This document shows, piece by piece, positions 63,984 through 64,000 of a stretch of DNA of 64,000 nucleotides (the first letter of the stretch is position 1; each line of letters starts with the position of its first letter). The position numbers and the translations under genes were made by a program. Origin of the DNA: Planctomycetota bacterium. GTDB lineage: Bacteria; Planctomycetota; SZUA-567; H5-PLA8. The notes below the pieces were generated by a model that searched no databases, was not told the DNA's origin, and was given only the letters and a program-made list of their open reading frames with translations. The stretch spans positions 1,769,326-1,833,325 of the forward strand of contig JAOSKN010000002.1 in assembly GCA_027493525.1 (NCBI GenBank), in the 5' to 3' direction.

Positions 63984-64000
63984 GCGCGCCAGGCGCGCCG

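Overview
This window is a chromosomal segment of a GC-rich bacterium, most likely an uncultured member of the Planctomycetota or a neighbouring phylum of the PVC group. That is inference from gene content, because there is no rRNA in the window. The supporting mix is: a Hanks-type Ser/Thr kinase, a sulfatase, a PhyH dioxygenase, AraC and GntR-LacI regulators beside secreted carbohydrate-active-looking proteins, a VIT/VWA protein, an ECF sigma factor beside an anti-sigma/toroid protein, an RDD lipoprotein and a fused membrane/spermidine-synthase protein. Most starts have a clear Shine-Dalgarno sequence. I see no phage, insertion sequence, CRISPR array or integron.

Layout. 0-11.5 kb: kinase, divergent porin, a GntR-LacI regulator overlapping a secreted TIM-barrel-like protein (with two identical palindromic operators in front), a DegT aminotransferase, a large VIT/VWA protein whose signal peptide is out of frame, and a HAD phosphatase. 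11.6-17.6 kb: a two-gene cell-envelope operon (DUF3352-like protein, RDD lipoprotein), facing an AraC regulator with a secreted jelly-roll protein. 17.7-26.8 kb: ECF sigma factor, anti-sigma/TonB-like/toroid protein (frame broken in an A5 run), esterase, Maf, tandem membrane/spermidine-synthase paralogues, galE and a lone FtsX permease. 26.9-31.9 kb: rplS-trmD-rpsP without rimM, manA, a PyrK-like protein and a zinc protein. 32.3-44.2 kb: membrane phosphodiesterase, PhyH with divergent AraC, duplicated NAD(P)H-hydrate epimerase, PhnP-like hydrolase, GT39-like glycosyltransferase, membrane c-type cytochrome, aldo/keto reductase and LysR. 44.4-57 kb: an 1806-residue membrane protein, a sulfatase and a MacAB/Lol-like exporter operon (adaptor, ATPase, two permeases). 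57.2-64 kb: tRNA-Ser(UGA) and a ribosomal operon that starts at rplD and carries signal peptidase I between rplW and rplB.

How parts work together. The regulator plus secreted-enzyme pairs (3065-6014, 15099-17571, 35224-37064) look like locally controlled catabolic units for complex organic substrates, with GalE, ManA, the sulfatase and the porin fitting the same lifestyle. The sigma/anti-sigma-toroid pair is the best candidate for an incompletely described sensory module: the anti-sigma zinc finger, one membrane helix, a TonB-like Pro/charged linker and an alpha/alpha-toroid domain are encoded in line. Two genes (7450-10616 and 18388-20206) each need one base changed at or beside a homopolymer run to be intact, so assembly error should be excluded before any biological reading of these frame breaks.
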